Positions 24,501-38,059 of a DNA stretch of 64,000 bases are shown in pieces (positions within the stretch are counted from its first letter, which is position 1; every line of letters begins with the position of its first letter). The position numbers were made by a program, and so were the translations under genes. The DNA is from Iris pallida (Eukaryota > Streptophyta > Magnoliopsida > Asparagales > Iridaceae), in assembly GCA_029216955.1 (NCBI GenBank), contig JANAVB010009598.1, forward strand, positions 24,821,861-24,885,860, in the 5' to 3' direction. Under the pieces are notes generated by a model, which saw nothing but the letters and a program-made list of their open reading frames with translations, searched no databases and was not told the origin of the DNA.

Positions 24501-26336
24501 GTTTTTTTTCAGACAACACTCAAATTCCTATATAACCAGAAACCTAAATCCATATGTACCAAAACTCAAAAATAGAAACCAATACCAATTTGTGAAAAAT
24601 TCAGAAAACAAAGTATCAACAACAGTTCAGCTCAGTATCAGTCCTATACATTACCTTCAAATTTGAATCCCCAAATCAATTGCAAACAACCCAACTAATG
24701 TGTAAATTTAATTAACAGGGATCATTAAACATGTCTAGGATATTAATTAGTAATTTAAACATGAATTAAACAATTTAAACTAGGATTTAAACACTGGAAA
24801 AATAATAGAAACTGAACACAGTGAAGCAGTGTCGTTCACGCGTGCACGTGTCTGTAGAACACGACACACGACACGATACAACACGTGGGTGTGCACACGT
24901 GTACGCCTAGACTAGGGGGACGTGTACATGTGTCTGTATCGTGTCCACGTGAGTCATGTCAGGAGAAAAAGGGTCGTATTAGACGCGAATTTTTGCGTGT
25001 GTACACAGTGCACGAATCAGTACAGGCCATATATCGTGTCCGACACGACACAAGAGGCCACAAAACTTGGGGAGGGGTATGTCAGACATGGCCCCCTCCT
25101 CCACACCAAGTTTCAGGTGTCGAGGTGGCGTGTCCAGCGAGTTATGGCCCCCGAGTAGCAGGGGACTGCTACTCGCGTGCGGTGCACGTGAAACCAGTGT
25201 GTTCACGTGTCCAATACGATGCGACACGACACCACAACTACCTTAGTCAACTGGAAACCAATAAACAACATCAAACCCGAATTTTCTATTCAAAATAGAA
25301 ACAAAAAACAAGGATTAAATGCCCACTGTGGCATTTCATCAAACATATAGGTGTATCCACTGATACGTGTCCGATACGGACACGTATTGGACACGAAACC
25401 TAACAATGCCTATACCAACAGAGAGAGGACACCTAGGGCTTCCTATCCATGCAAAGAAAACAAAATTTGGTGGAAGGAATAGGAATTTACCTATATGTTC
25501 AATTTGCATGAAAAAGCTTCAAAAAGGGGGTTTCTTCTTGATGGCCAAGTGCTCCAAATTGGTCTAAACCTGAGATTTCTCTCCATGGATATGAAATAGA
25601 GCTGGATTAGGAACTAATACAAAAGACTAGAGTGGAAAAAAAAATTAAAATGAATAATCTATGGGTTTGGGAAGAATAGACAAACCTCTTTCTTCAAAAC
25701 TTGGTGAAATAAATAAAGAGGCAAGAACAATTAGAAGAGGCATTAAATAGGGGTGTGAAACCCTAGGTTGGCTGCAATGGGTGGGCTTATTTGGGTTTGG
25801 GCTTAAGTCATGGGCCTATGGTTCAATTCACAAGTCATTAAATCACAAGTCATTGCATTAAACCATAAGTCATGACTTAATTTCACTAAACTTAATCTCA
25901 TCATTCTAAACCAATCTCTAATGACTAAAATGGGTTAACTCTAGTTAGGCTAGGGTTACCATAGCTAGGGTTAGGTTCTAGGCTAGTCTACAAGTCTCAA
26001 ACTAGTCAAGACTAACATAACACATAGCAATATTTAATTAATATTAAAATCACACAATTTTCCATAAATCATAATAAATTTAAATAAATCCTAAAATGAC
26101 CAAAATACCCTCTAGGCTAAAATGATAATTAAAAAAATCCTAATCACATGGCTAGGCTCTAGGGCAGACAGTTTCTACGGTTTCACTAGCAAAACACCAA
26201 AATTATAAGTCATGGTTTAAAATAGTTTTAAATGATTAAAAATTATCAAAAATCATATCATGATTTAAATATCATTATTAAAAGACTAAAATTACAAAAT
26301 TCAAAATTACCCTCTTCTGGAAAACTGGGTGTTACA
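21589..26336 (-). mobile_element. 3' LTR of element G
   Basis: Plus-strand edges are TGTTACGACCC (left) and GGTGTTACA (right), so on the minus strand it reads TGTAACACCC...GGGTCGTAACA. It contains TACAAT-rich minisatellite DNA (22235-22520), TTGAC clusters on the minus strand (about 22920-22990), a long non-coding middle and an ACGTG-rich zone (about 24830-25240). No gene is supported. Confidence 0.85.
22235..22520. repeat. TACAAT minisatellite in the G 3' LTR
   Basis: Repeated GTACAATGTTATACAATAG-like units, about 20 bases long, are densest at 22420-22520. The same array is in the other LTR at about 28690-28935. At the equivalent position A and B carry different short repeats. Confidence 0.85.
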
Positions 26337-28003
26337 ATTCTACCCACCTTATAAAAATTTCGTCCTCGAAATTAAGATGATCGTACCCCCTTCTAGGTCA
26401 GACATAGTCAAGGGTCAATCACTAGTCAATTTTCTCAACATCCAAGTACTTGGTCATCAGCTGGTCAACTTCTTAGGGTTTTACCTATGCTGGCTATCTA
26501 GGTGTTGGCAACTAGAGATTAGCAAAAGAAACTCTATAATAGACTAACTCTTAACTTCCCAAATCCTATCAAGTCACCCATACTAGATACCCAAAATCTA
26601 AGCACACAAATCCCAATACCACATATTCATAAGCTCAGTAACAACAACCCATTACATATATCCTAAGTATATCATTTGCAATCTATCTATTTATATAGAA
26701 CTCTCAGTCTTAGGTGAACTACAACTATACTCAAGGGCAGGCTCTGGTCACTGGGTGCCTCACTGGAAGGGTAAAGGAAGACAATAACAAATCATCAAGG
26801 TTGTATGGCATACTAACATCCTATATGTGTAAACTGGTTGGTATTATAGATAACAGGAGAATCATCTACAATAGGTTACTATTCTAATACCAATGCTAAC
26901 TACCATCTCTAGGGTACAGACATCCTACAAGTCGTCATATCATTATACTATAAAGGAACTACTTATGAATAAGTTCTACAAAACTAAAATATCTCTACTC
27001 CTAAGTCATTTATAACAATCAAAGGGTATGATGTTCAAAACCTTCAAGATACAATCTGTTAATCATATACGTCTGTCCAAGATCATGTTGTCCAGAGTCT
27101 TCATCATGCTAGTGAACAAGGCTACGATAATCATGGAGCCCTTGACTAAGGTACGTACCCCTAGGTTTATGGTATTTAAAATTTTTGTACTGTCGCATGC
27201 GACGGCGAAAACCTTAAATTCCCATATCCGAGAAATACATCCAAAATCTGACAATATGTCCTCATTATGCCAACTAACACGACTATCGAGGATTCCAGAT
27301 CCCATGATTTAGGTGACCTAGCCCATATGATTTTCTCAGAAGAAAAACAAACACAACAAAAGAGTGACATGACAAAATTAATCAATCAACAAGGAACAGA
27401 TGGAATCGGATTTCAAGATAGTTATAAAAGACAATTGCAGGAATGGAACAGAGAAGAACGGAACTTGCAGCAAGATCTCTAATGGTCTGTGCATCCTCGA
27501 CTGTCCTGACGATAGCTCGTCCTGCTGGTTTCCCCTAGTCTGCTGCTGATGCTACATGAACCGCTGTTGCTGAGAGAAATCGAGAATGACGGGAGAAAGT
27601 CTCTGTACAGACAGAGGTGCACCTCCAATGTAGCAGAAACGCCAACCTGAGTTGGCACAATAGGAGCTGCGGTCTCGAGGCCCTGATGAACAGGACGAGA
27701 GGTGGCCAGACTCTCGATAGTATTCCCCGAACCGAAGCGATGAGATCATGTCTCCATTACCATCATGAAGACAGATCAAAACAAGAAGCAATTTCTGAGA
27801 ATGAAGCAAAAATTCAAGGGAGGACAGTTTATATTCAAGGAAAGTCAATAAACAACATTTTAGATAAAAGGGATCTGATTAAGAGTTTTCCTATTGTGAT
27901 TGAGTACCCTAAAAAATATCCTAATCCTACTGCAGGCTGTAGTGATACTCTAGTTCGAATACCACTACATAAACTCGACTTGCATAGGCCACCAATAAAA
28001 ATG
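26337..28003 (-). mobile_element. Internal region of element G, non-coding with gag-start relic
   Basis: Next to the 3' LTR (26337-26360) is the polypurine side, with TTTCGTCCTCGAAATT in reverse complement as in A and B. About 26380-26700 matches the intron-like segment of A; the integrase tail normally between them is gone. At 27755 downward on the minus strand a gag-like start is seen (a Met-Glu-Thr stretch, then 'SHRFGSGNTIESLATSRPVH') with an early stop. The leader (27900-28003) carries the GTGGCCTATGCAAGTC motif. There is no protease, polymerase or integrase. Confidence 0.7.
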
Positions 28004-31000
28004 TGTCACGACCCGTACCCACCGTGAGGGTACGAGTACGTAACAACGCCCAGCCTACGCCGCAGTGTCGGCGGTAGAATGCTGTTCTAGGTCATGAACT
28101 ATAACTACATAACATGAATATACTCTCCAAAAGGAGGCCAACACAGAGGTACAACTCAATCACAATCTAAGGTAGAATGTAGCACGATGGAAATAGATAA
28201 GAAATTCTTAACTGAGGTACAACAGAATGAAATAACAGAGTCTCAACAACTACCAGTCTCAACATCTCTAAAATATACAACTCTGAAAATAAAGACAACA
28301 GCTAAACACGAAGGAAAGAACAGTCTAAGCTATCTACACTATACAAGGTATCATCCTGAGCAGCTGCCTGAACCTCCCCAGGGGTCTACGTCGCGAATGT
28401 CAACTAGGCAAGCTCCAAGTAAGGGGTGCAGGGTTCCTCATCATCCTCTGTAAAATTTTTAACAGGTCCAGTCAGGATGGGAGCGAGCACAAAATATCTC
28501 ACGCAGTTCATATCAAGTTAGGAAATATAAAGCATACAATAGAGTAAGGTACATGAAATGCTGAAAGAAGAATATATATGAAAAACAGTAGAGATTTGAT
28601 AACAGAAAATATCTATATATGATAAGTAAGAACTGTAAGCCAACTGTGATTTAGAGTACAATATGGTTATGTAAACAGTCTAGGACAATGCAATGGTAAC
28701 TCCATTGTACGTGGGTGTACAATAGACATATACAATAGTTATACAATATTGTACAATAGGATTTGAGTATATAACCAATTCTACTTCCCCTCCCCAATCA
28801 ATACACAAGGATCCACTCCAGTTACGTTATCTTATACAATAGTGTACAATGTTATACAATGGATGTACAATATTATACAATAGATGTACAATATTATACA
28901 ATAGTTGTACAATGTTATACAATAGTGTACAATGGTCTATCCCTGAAACTTATGTGATAATGAGAGTACAATATGCATAATAAGTATACAAGGATATGGA
29001 TATTCAATAAATACAATATGTAAGTGAAACGCACATCACAATATGTATTTTGTGAATACAAGGGGATAACATCTCAAAAAAAGATCCATATAGTACCAAT
29101 CCATGATAACAATCGTGTCAGCATCAAGTACAGTAATCTAGAGCAAGAATGTAAATCCAGACAAGTATAAAACGGTCAGAGAATGTACTCGCCTCGTATC
29201 TGAATGTCTGACGTAAATGTACTGTCCGAGATGAGGTACCTGACGCTTAGTTAGAGCAACACAAGTCAAGATGTATACAAAAGATGATAAATGTAATCTA
29301 CTATGCATCTGCATGCTGTCTAGGTCAAACTAGACTAAAGTCAACACTCGGTCAACTCTAGTCAACTAGACTAGTCAAACTAGGTCAACTAGGTCAAGTT
29401 CTAGCCCAAACAAGTCTAACAAGTCTCATTAGGCCTAACCAAGCCTAGTCTAGCAATCACACACCAATCACAAGGCTATACAAGCCAAACACAAGCCATC
29501 ACATTCAATATTACACAAAAGAGAAAGAAGGCTAGCATGTAAAGCTATGTTTGTGTGTGTGTGAACATGTAGGTGTACATGAAAAGAGAAATCAACACTA
29601 GTTACACTACATATGGTATATAGGTTAATCATCTACATACACATTGCCTTATATTACACATGCATCAATCCATATATTTATATAGCTATATATTAGAGGG
29701 AAAATGACATGTATAATAGTGTATTCATCAAGACATGTATGTGTGTGTGTACTAATATGTAGGTAATATGACAATGTGTGATAGCTAAAATTGAAATAGG
29801 AAAACAGTTGCATACATTAGTTGCAATGGGTATGAGTGTATGTGTTAGGCACTTGTGTGTGGATGTGATAAGAGGGTAGTCAACAAGTGAGGGGCTGTGT
29901 GGGATGAATTGGGGGACTATCATGGATAGCTATAGGACAGCCAGGAGGGGACTGTTTTAGGGGGTTATTAGGACAACATATGGGGCTCTAAATGGGACAG
30001 GCTTGTGGAGTGATAAGGACTGGTTTAGGACAGCCATGAGTTGGTTAAGGGGGGTTTGGTTAAGGGCCTATTTTGGACTGTTTTGAACTGATATTTGGGT
30101 AGCTAAGTAGGCTGGTAAGGGACTAGTATAGGGGACTGAACAAGGCTGAAATTATGGACTGAAACATGGGGTTCTAGGACTGTTATGTAGGTGGTTTTAG
30201 GACTGACATATAGGAGAGTTTAGGACTATCATAACAGTGAACTAACAATATGGTTCACATAACAGTATGGCATGGCAGGGGATATCATGGAATAGAAAAA
30301 AATGAGTGAGTGAAGTGTGTGTTTGTGTGAGGGAGTATATAGTTGTGTGTTCAACACATGAGGGTGTAATGGTGGATAGGTCTTAGGAATGTGACAGTGT
30401 AGAGTGACAGTTATGAAGGAAGGAATCAACTTGGGTATTAAGAATGGGAAATCAAATCATTTCTCAGGTTTCATCCCCCATTCAGTGCAATGTAATCAAA
30501 ACCAATTCCTAATCTATTCTCAGATTTCCATATAATAACAGAAAGTGAGAAACAGTCTCAGGTTTCAGGATTAGCAAACAATGTGGAACCATGTGTGTGT
30601 CAGTGTCGAATTGGGTAGCTAACAGTGAGTGACAGGGAAATCAGTTTTGCATATCAAACTAAAGCTAACAACAGTTCACAATGAAGAAAACAGGCAACAC
30701 AAGTCAACTATACATCAACAAAAACTCTTAAACCAACATTTAGTATTTCTAATACATATGTAATGGAATAAATCTAGGTAATTAAACAGGGAAATTAGTG
30801 AAGGGAAATCTATTCTCAGTTGTGTGTGTCCACAGATTAGGTTCTCAGGAAATCTCAGGGTTCAGAAATTAGTGAAGGGAAATCAGAGGGAAACTCTTAG
30901 GTTCTCAGGAAATCTCATTTTCTAGTTTTCTTTTCAGACAACACTCAAATTCCTATATAACCAGAAACCTAAATCCATATGTACCAAAACTCAAAAATAG

Positions 31001-32783
31001 AAACCAATACCAATTTGTGAAAAATTCAGAAAACAAAGTATCAACAACAGTTCAGCTCAGTATCAGTCCTATATATTACCTTCAAATTTGAATCCCCAAA
31101 TCAATTGCAAACAACCCAACTAATGTGTAAATTCAATTAACAGGGATCATTAAACATGTCTAGGATCTTAATTAGTAATTTAAACATGAATTAAACAATT
31201 TAAACTAGGATTTAAATACTGGAAAAATAATAGAAACTGAACACAGTGAAGCAGTGTCGTGCACGCATACACGTGTCTGTAGAACACGACATACGACACG
31301 ACACAACACGTGGGTATGCACATGTGTACGCCTAGACTAGGGGGACGTGTACATGTGTCTGTATCGTGTCCACGTGAGTCGTGTCAGAAGAAAAAAGGGT
31401 CGTATCAGACGTAAATTTTTACGTGTGTGCACAGTACACGAATCAGTGCAGGCCATGTATCGTGTCCGACACGACACAAGAGGCCACGAAACTTAGGGAA
31501 GGGTATGTCAAACATGGCCCCCTCCTCCACTCCAATTTTCAGGTGTCGAGGTAGCATTTCCAGCGAGTTATGGCCCCCGAGTAGCAGGGGACTGCTACTC
31601 GCGTGCGGTGTACGTGAAACCAGTGTGTTCACGTGTCCAATACGACGCGATACGACACCACAACTACCTCAGTCAATTGGAAACCAATAAACAACATTAA
31701 ACCCGAATTTTCTATTCAAAATAGAAATAGAAAACAAGGATGAAATGCCCACTGTGGCATTTTATCAAAAACATAGGTGTATCCACTAATACGTGTACGA
31801 TACGGACACGTATTGGACCCGATACAGACACGTATTGGACATGAAACCTAACAATGCCTATACCAACAGAGAGAGGACACCTAGGGCTTCCTATCCATGC
31901 AAAGAAAACAAAATTTGGTGGAAGGAATAGGGATTTACCTATATGTTCAATTTGCATGAAAAAGCTTCAAAAAGGGGGTTTTTTCTTGATGGCCAAGTGC
32001 TCCAAATTGGTCCAAACCTGAGATTTCTCTCCATGGATATGAAATAGAGCTGGATTAGTAATTAATGCAAAAGACTAGAGTGGAAAAGGAATTAAAATAA
32101 ATAATCTATGGGTTTGGGAAGAATGGACAAACCTCTTTCTTCAAAACTTGGAGAAATAAATAAAAGAGGCAAGAACAATTAGAAGAGGCATTAAATAGGG
32201 GTGTGAAACCCTAGGTTGGCTGCCATGGGTGGGCTTGTTGGGGTTTGGGCATAAGTCATGGGCCTATGGTTCAATTCATAAGTCATTAAATTACAAGTCA
32301 TTGCATTAAACCATAAGTCATGACTTAATTGCACTAAACCTAATCTCCTCATTCTAAACCAATCTCTAATGACTAAAATGGGTTAACTCTAGTTAGGCTA
32401 GGGTTACCATAGCTAGGGTTAGGTTCTGGGCTAGTCTACAAGTCTCAAACTAGTCAAGACTAATATAACACATAGCAATATTTAATTAATATTAAAATCA
32501 CACAATTTTTCATAAATCATAATAAATTCAAATAAATCCTAAAATGACCAAAATAACCTCTAGGCTAAAATGATAATTAAAATATCCTAATCACATGGCT
32601 AGGCTCTAGGGCAGACAGTCTCTACGGTTTCACTAGCAAAACACTAAAATCATAAGTCATGGTTTAAAATAGTTTTAAATGATTAAAAATTATCAAAAAT
32701 CATATCATGATTTAAATATCATTATTAAAAGACTAAAATTACAAAATTCAAAATTACCCTCTTCTGGAAAACTGGGTGTTACA
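28004..32783 (-). mobile_element. 5' LTR of element G
   Basis: Plus-strand edges are TGTCACGACCC and GGTGTTACA. It aligns with 21589-26336 from end to end with scattered differences, including TACAAT repeats (28690-28935) and an ACGTG zone (about 31250-31660). A short duplication of a GACACGTATTGGAC-like unit near 31800-31840 is specific to this copy. Confidence 0.85.
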
Positions 32784-33408
32784 GTCGTCCCATGCGCCAG
32801 ATCCTAGGCGTATTCTGACAGATCATCCTCCACCAAATTCGAGATCTTTGAGCCATGAACACGCGTCACGTGTTATTTGACTCAATTCTCCTCAAGAATG
32901 GGGTGTTAACCACCCAAGATCTCAGCAACAGACGAATCTTTGTGACTACCATGTGTCAGCTCTACCGCAGCTCAACAGAGCAGTTCAGTAGATTCAGCTC
33001 TGACTCAGGGCGCATCGTCCATGTGCCCTACAGCATCAGCCACATAGCATTCCCACGTACAGGCCCATCCTATATATGAACGCATGAGCAGACCAGTCTG
33101 CTGCCTATAAATAGAAGGACCATTCTTTCATCCATAGACGTACAGAAAAAAATAGAAGATCATATCCTTCTCTTCAAAATGCTCTGGCATCCAGAGCAAT
33201 CCAGAACGTCAAAGAGTCAAAGATCGTCGTCAGATCGTCAATAGAGTCAACGTATTACCACTCGCTCCATCGATACAGTTCCCAGATAAAAACAAAAGTG
33301 TACTCCTAGGACTACGTCTAAGTCCTATATTGTATATTATTCTATTTGTAATGGAAATAACAAGGTTTATCAATCAAAAAGACCATGTCGCATTTTTGAT
33401 GGCGAACG
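32784..33408 (+). mobile_element. 3' LTR of the Tat element, second part
   Basis: It begins with the duplicated GTCGT and continues the 5' LTR sequence from about 12120, including the sense TATA (GCCTATAAATAG at about 33106). The last firmly alignable bases are near 33385. CTTAC follows at 33409, matching the left flank. Confidence 0.75.
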
Positions 33409-33413
33409 CTTAC

Positions 33414-34277
33414 CATATATGGACTTTCCATATATGAACTATACTAATTTTTATACTCCAAAAATGGTCATATTATTGATATTGCACCAAACAACATATA
33501 AAGTACCAAACTTTCTTACAAAAGTATTTTTATAACTAATATAAAATAGTTATTTAATTTCTAGAATATACTTATAAATATTCTTATATCACTATTAATA
33601 TTATTTTATTAGTGAAAACTCGAGCACAATATTTCTATGTTGATACTACATCATTAATTCCTCGTTTGGCGTACTAATTGAGTCCCGAAACAACAAATAT
33701 TTAAAAATAGTTAATTCTAGAAAAATCACAAAAAATAGTTAAATAATATCTTTATCATCAAACCTTGCACAAAAAGTATTTTAGTAAAGGTATATGAAGT
33801 ATCAAATCTTTTGGATACGAGGAACACATTATTTTTGGTGTTTCTAAGTTACACAAATGTCAAGATTTTTAATAAATACTAAACGAAACTAAAATGTAGT
33901 AAAAAGATATACGTTGGAAAGCTCTGGAAATCTAGTTTCTTATCAAAAATATATAGAAGATCGAATCAACACGAAAGTAGGTAAAAATTAACTCGCAACA
34001 GATCTGGTCTGTTCTAGACACCCTATCATAGAATGAACATCCCAACTAATCTGTTTGTAACTGTGTGGTTCAGCGATCAATGAACGAAGTAGACACATAG
34101 AGGAAACATTTAGTTTTGGTTTTAAGTCAACCAGACGAGAAAAAGTAGATGAAGTCTATAGAAGTTGACTAACCTGTTGTTCATATTTCACTTCGGTGAA
34201 GTTTCACCCAAAGAGATGAGTTATCCACCTCTCTAATAGACTCGAGATGGCTTCTATGATTGTTAGGATAGAAGAGG
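33414..34277 (-). mobile_element. Middle part of LTR D
   Basis: This AT-rich stretch has no gene. It lies between the Tat element and element B, and nesting logic assigns it to LTR D; its similarity to the corresponding part of C is weak, so the assignment is tentative. AGAGG at 34273-34277 is the left copy of the imperfect target duplication of B. Confidence 0.45.
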
Positions 34278-37200
34278 TGTCACTACCACATTTCTAGTTT
34301 GAGGGTATTTTTTGTCATTTTTAAGGTTATTTGAATTTATTATAATTTATTTGAATTTATGGGAATTTTTAGGATTTATTTTGGAATTATTTGAATGATG
34401 GTTGACTAGGTTGACCTTGACTAGCATTGACTTTGGTAGACTAACCTAGAAGCTAACCCTAGTTGTGTTTGGACTTGGTTAGGTCATGTAACCCTAGTTA
34501 GACTAGAGTTAACCCATGGTTATTCATTAGACTCAAGTTAACCATAGAATAGATAAGTCATAAGTCATGACTCATGGTTTTGGGATCAATAGAAAATCAC
34601 ATAGCCTTAACTTATGAAACAAAGCCCAAAGCCCATTAGCTATTGCCAAACCCTAACCCTAACTTAGTTGGCCGGCCACACTAGCCTAGGGATTCCCACC
34701 CTATAAGTAGTCTCTTCCATTTAGGGCTAGCCTCTTTTAGGAAAGATCAAGTTTAAAGAAGAGGTATTTTCCCAACTTCATTAATTCATAGAAAATCCAT
34801 TTTAATTCCTTTTCCTTTCAAACCAATTGCATTAGGTTCTAATTCACCTATGCTTGCTATTTGTGTTGGGAAATCTCAGTTTGTGGACAATTTGAAAGGA
34901 TTGGCTAGCAAGGAGAAACCCTCATAATTGAGAGTTTTCTTGCATTTGGACACCAATAGGTAAAACCATCTAAACACCATTAGATTCCAGTTTTCTTTGC
35001 ATATTTGGAAATCCCTAGGTCTATCCTAACTATAGGTATTGCTAAACCTAGGTTTCGTGTCCATTTCGTGTCCTAAATGGACACGTATCAGTCCCTACAT
35101 GTATGTGTTTGATGAAATGCCCCAAAGGGCATTTCTATTTGGTTTTCGAATTATTTTTGAATAGGAGTTTAGATCTAGATCTTGTTTGTGGGATTCCACT
35201 CGACTAAGTTGATTTCTGGTCGTTTTGTGTCGTATTTTGCTCACTGGACACGGTCGCACACGTAGGGTTTCCGTGTCCTGCTACTCGGGGCCAAATGCTC
35301 ACTGGGTAGGACACGGGGACACGTAAAACTTCATGGACACGTTGGGGTAGTGTCTGACACGACACTCCCCAAGTGGTACGACCTTTCGTGTCGTGTCGAG
35401 GGAGCACAGACACGTGCACTGATTTTACACTGCGCTGAGTCGCGTGTGTGCAGCGTTCTGATACGCGCGTTTTGGACACGACTCGGGAATACGTGACCCA
35501 AATCAGGGTGACATGTAGGTAGCTGGATCCTAGGCAAACCTAGGGTTGTGATCACGAGATTTGGTTTGTCCTGTGTCGGGTGTACGACACGCGTGCACTC
35601 GTGCACGATGCAGTGTCTGTATACATGTTCTGTATGAGTCTGTTTTGGTCATTTCGTGTTGGACACGCCGTGTCACGTTATAGTGGACACGTATTGGACT
35701 CTGAGACACGAACACAAGTTATATTTGCATTACCAACCTTTAGTTTTGTATTTTAGTTTGCTTTAGGTACTCAAATCATAATTTCCCTAAAATCCTGATA
35801 CCATGTATACTCAGTATTTTTCCAGTTGGAAATTTGAACTTGGCAGTTTAAATTAACCTGTTTAATGCATTAATTTATATGTTTAAGACCTTAGTATGAT
35901 GCACCTACATGATTTCTAACTATATGATGAATTTGGTTTGAATTGGTGTATGTTTGGGATCGATTTTGAGCTGAATTGGTATGGGTATGAAACCTGAGTT
36001 TAGTAGGTTATATAGACTGATTTCTTGAGTTTAACACACTCTTCACTGTCCAGTATTGGACTGTACACCACACTGTTTTTCCCCTCATTGTACACACACA
36101 CCCTCACCCACCCACTGGTACACTTCACACTTGCCACACACTACACTATATACACACATGTATACATGTTCACTGATTTCCAGTTTCCATTCACTATTTT
36201 CCTGTACAACCTACACACACACACAGTCACTCACACATACACCCTCTCATGTCTTCACACACACACATGTTTTCAGTCACTTACACATATACAAGTTGTT
36301 ATATATATTGTGTTATGTATAATGTAGGTAATATGTTAACATGTATAATGAATATATGTAGGTATGTACCATGTATACATCTACATATGTATTATGTATA
36401 TTGAATGCCTATTTAGTAGGCCTATATACATAATGTATATATTTATATGTGATACATGTATATCTATATGTAATATTGACTGCCTAATGTATTATAGGTG
36501 TTTGGCATATAGCCAAGTGTGGTTTCCATGTGTAGGCCTAGATGCATATAATATAGGTTGTGTGATGTTGGGTTGGCTTTATGTTGTTATAGACTAGTAT
36601 AGACTTGTATAGCCTTGGGTAGTCTTGATATACTAGTATAGGCTAGAATGACCTAATTTAGACTTGTTAGACCTAGTTTGACCATAGTTGACCTAGTTTG
36701 ACTTCTAGGGTTGACCAGAGTTGACCAAGAGTTGACTTTGGCCTAGATTGACCTAGATTTATTTAGAATGCATTGAATTGCATCTTGTCATCATTTTAGA
36801 CTTGTTGTGACTTGTGCTGTTCTGATTAGGAGCCAGACACCTCTCCTCGAACAGTACATTTCATCCGGACACTCAGATACCAGGCGAGTACATTCTCTGA
36901 TCATTTTATATCTTGTTTAGAATTATTTTTCTGCTTTAAATTACTTTACTTGATACTGTCACGTTGGTCACACGGATTAGTACTATATGGATCCCTTCTT
37001 GAGATATTATCCTTCAGGAGCATCGGATACTACATGTTTTGTGCGTTTCACTTACATTGTGTATCACTATGCTTCATGGTTCATTGATCACTTGTGACAT
37101 GTACTCTCATGATCACAGAGTCTCCTTGAATCTCCTATTTATGGGTATTCCTAGAATCACCCATTTATGGGCATACCATGTATCACCCCTTGTTGGCTAT

Positions 37201-38059
37201 TGCATGGAATCATAACATAACCTGGCTGGATCCTTGTGTATTGATTGGGGGTACGGGGGAATAGAAGTAGACATGTGAATAATATCCAAGTAGTGTAGCA
37301 TCAGAATCTTTCCGTAGTGTAGCATCAGAATCTCCTATGCCATTCACATGTTTATATTGTACTCTGACTCACTAGCCACTGTTAGTTCTCTACTTATAGT
37401 AGATATTTCTATTATAGTTCTCTATCTATTTATATTCTGTACTTTCTTCAGTTCCTGTATCTTACTTTACTGCATGATTATATTTTCTAACCTGCTATGA
37501 ACTGTTGAGATGTATTGTGCTCGCTCCTGTCCTGACTGGACCTGTTAAAAATATTACAGAGGACGAGGAGGAGGCCTGTGTGGATACCTTCTATGGGGCA
37601 GCCCTAGACGACACTTGTGAGCTGGACTCTCAGGAGGACCCAGCTCTAGCTGATGACTTTACCTCTACTGCCTAGACTAGCTTAGTTAGGCTTTATCTTA
37701 CTTATGTTGTCTTGAGACTAGCTTAGTTAGACTTTACTTTTGTCATTGAGATCTGGATTGTATATATTCTTTCATACTCTGTAGTTGAGACCTTGTATTT
37801 CTGGATGTTTGCTGAGATGTTATCTTAGACTGTTCTGATCATCTGTATTTCTTTGAGTTCTATATCATATCGTGCTTCTTCTTTCTTAGCTGTGATTGAG
37901 TTTACATTCTGTTATGTCACCCCTATTCGGGGAGTATAAACTGCTTAGAATTATATTATTAGATGTTGTGACCTAGGACAGCGTTCTACCGCCGACACTG
38001 CGGCATAGGCTGGACGTACCCACTTCTCGTGCCCTTACTCTAGGGTGCGGATCGTGACA
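34278..38059 (+). mobile_element. 5' LTR of element B
   Basis: TGTCAC...GTGACA, 3,782 bases. It shows TTGAC clusters (34395-34435 and 36655-36765), an ACGTG/GACACG-rich zone (35050-35720) and CA-rich stretches (36085-36290). There is no coding sequence. It ends with the family-wide CCGCCGACACTGCGG segment and GTGCGGATCGTGACA. Confidence 0.9.

Larger units (their letters stand above)
21589..32783 (-). mobile_element. Non-autonomous long-LTR element G
   Basis: This complete insertion is flanked by GTCGT on both sides. Two LTRs of about 4.75 kb (21589-26336 and 28004-32783) enclose only 1,667 bases without protein-coding capacity. The LTR termini and internal ends resemble elements A and B: the shared leader GTGGCCTATGCAAGTC, a gag-start remnant and the intron-like segment of A. 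It therefore looks like a LARD-type derivative mobilised by a Tekay-like autonomous relative. The LTRs are highly similar, which indicates a fairly recent insertion. It lies within the Tat 3' LTR and is younger than it. Confidence 0.85.
10702..33408 (+). mobile_element. Tat-lineage Ty3/gypsy element, gag-less and broken
   Basis: Two alignable LTRs (10702 to about 12766; 20162-21588 plus 32789 to about 33390) enclose a decayed pol. The order is protease, G-patch-like region, reverse transcriptase, RNase H, second RNase H and integrase, followed by an antisense gene and a polypurine tract. G-patch regions, a second RNase H and antisense extra genes are known for the Tat lineage. Gag is missing. 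CTTAC occurs immediately before the left LTR (10697-10701) and at 33409-33413, a candidate duplication. However, the right LTR would then not end in CA, so the right edge is uncertain by about 20 bases. Confidence 0.8.

Noticed and set aside
36025..36597. Thr/His-rich frames in LTR B
   Set aside because: They reflect CA-rich DNA; the same stretch in the 3' LTR is shifted in frame.
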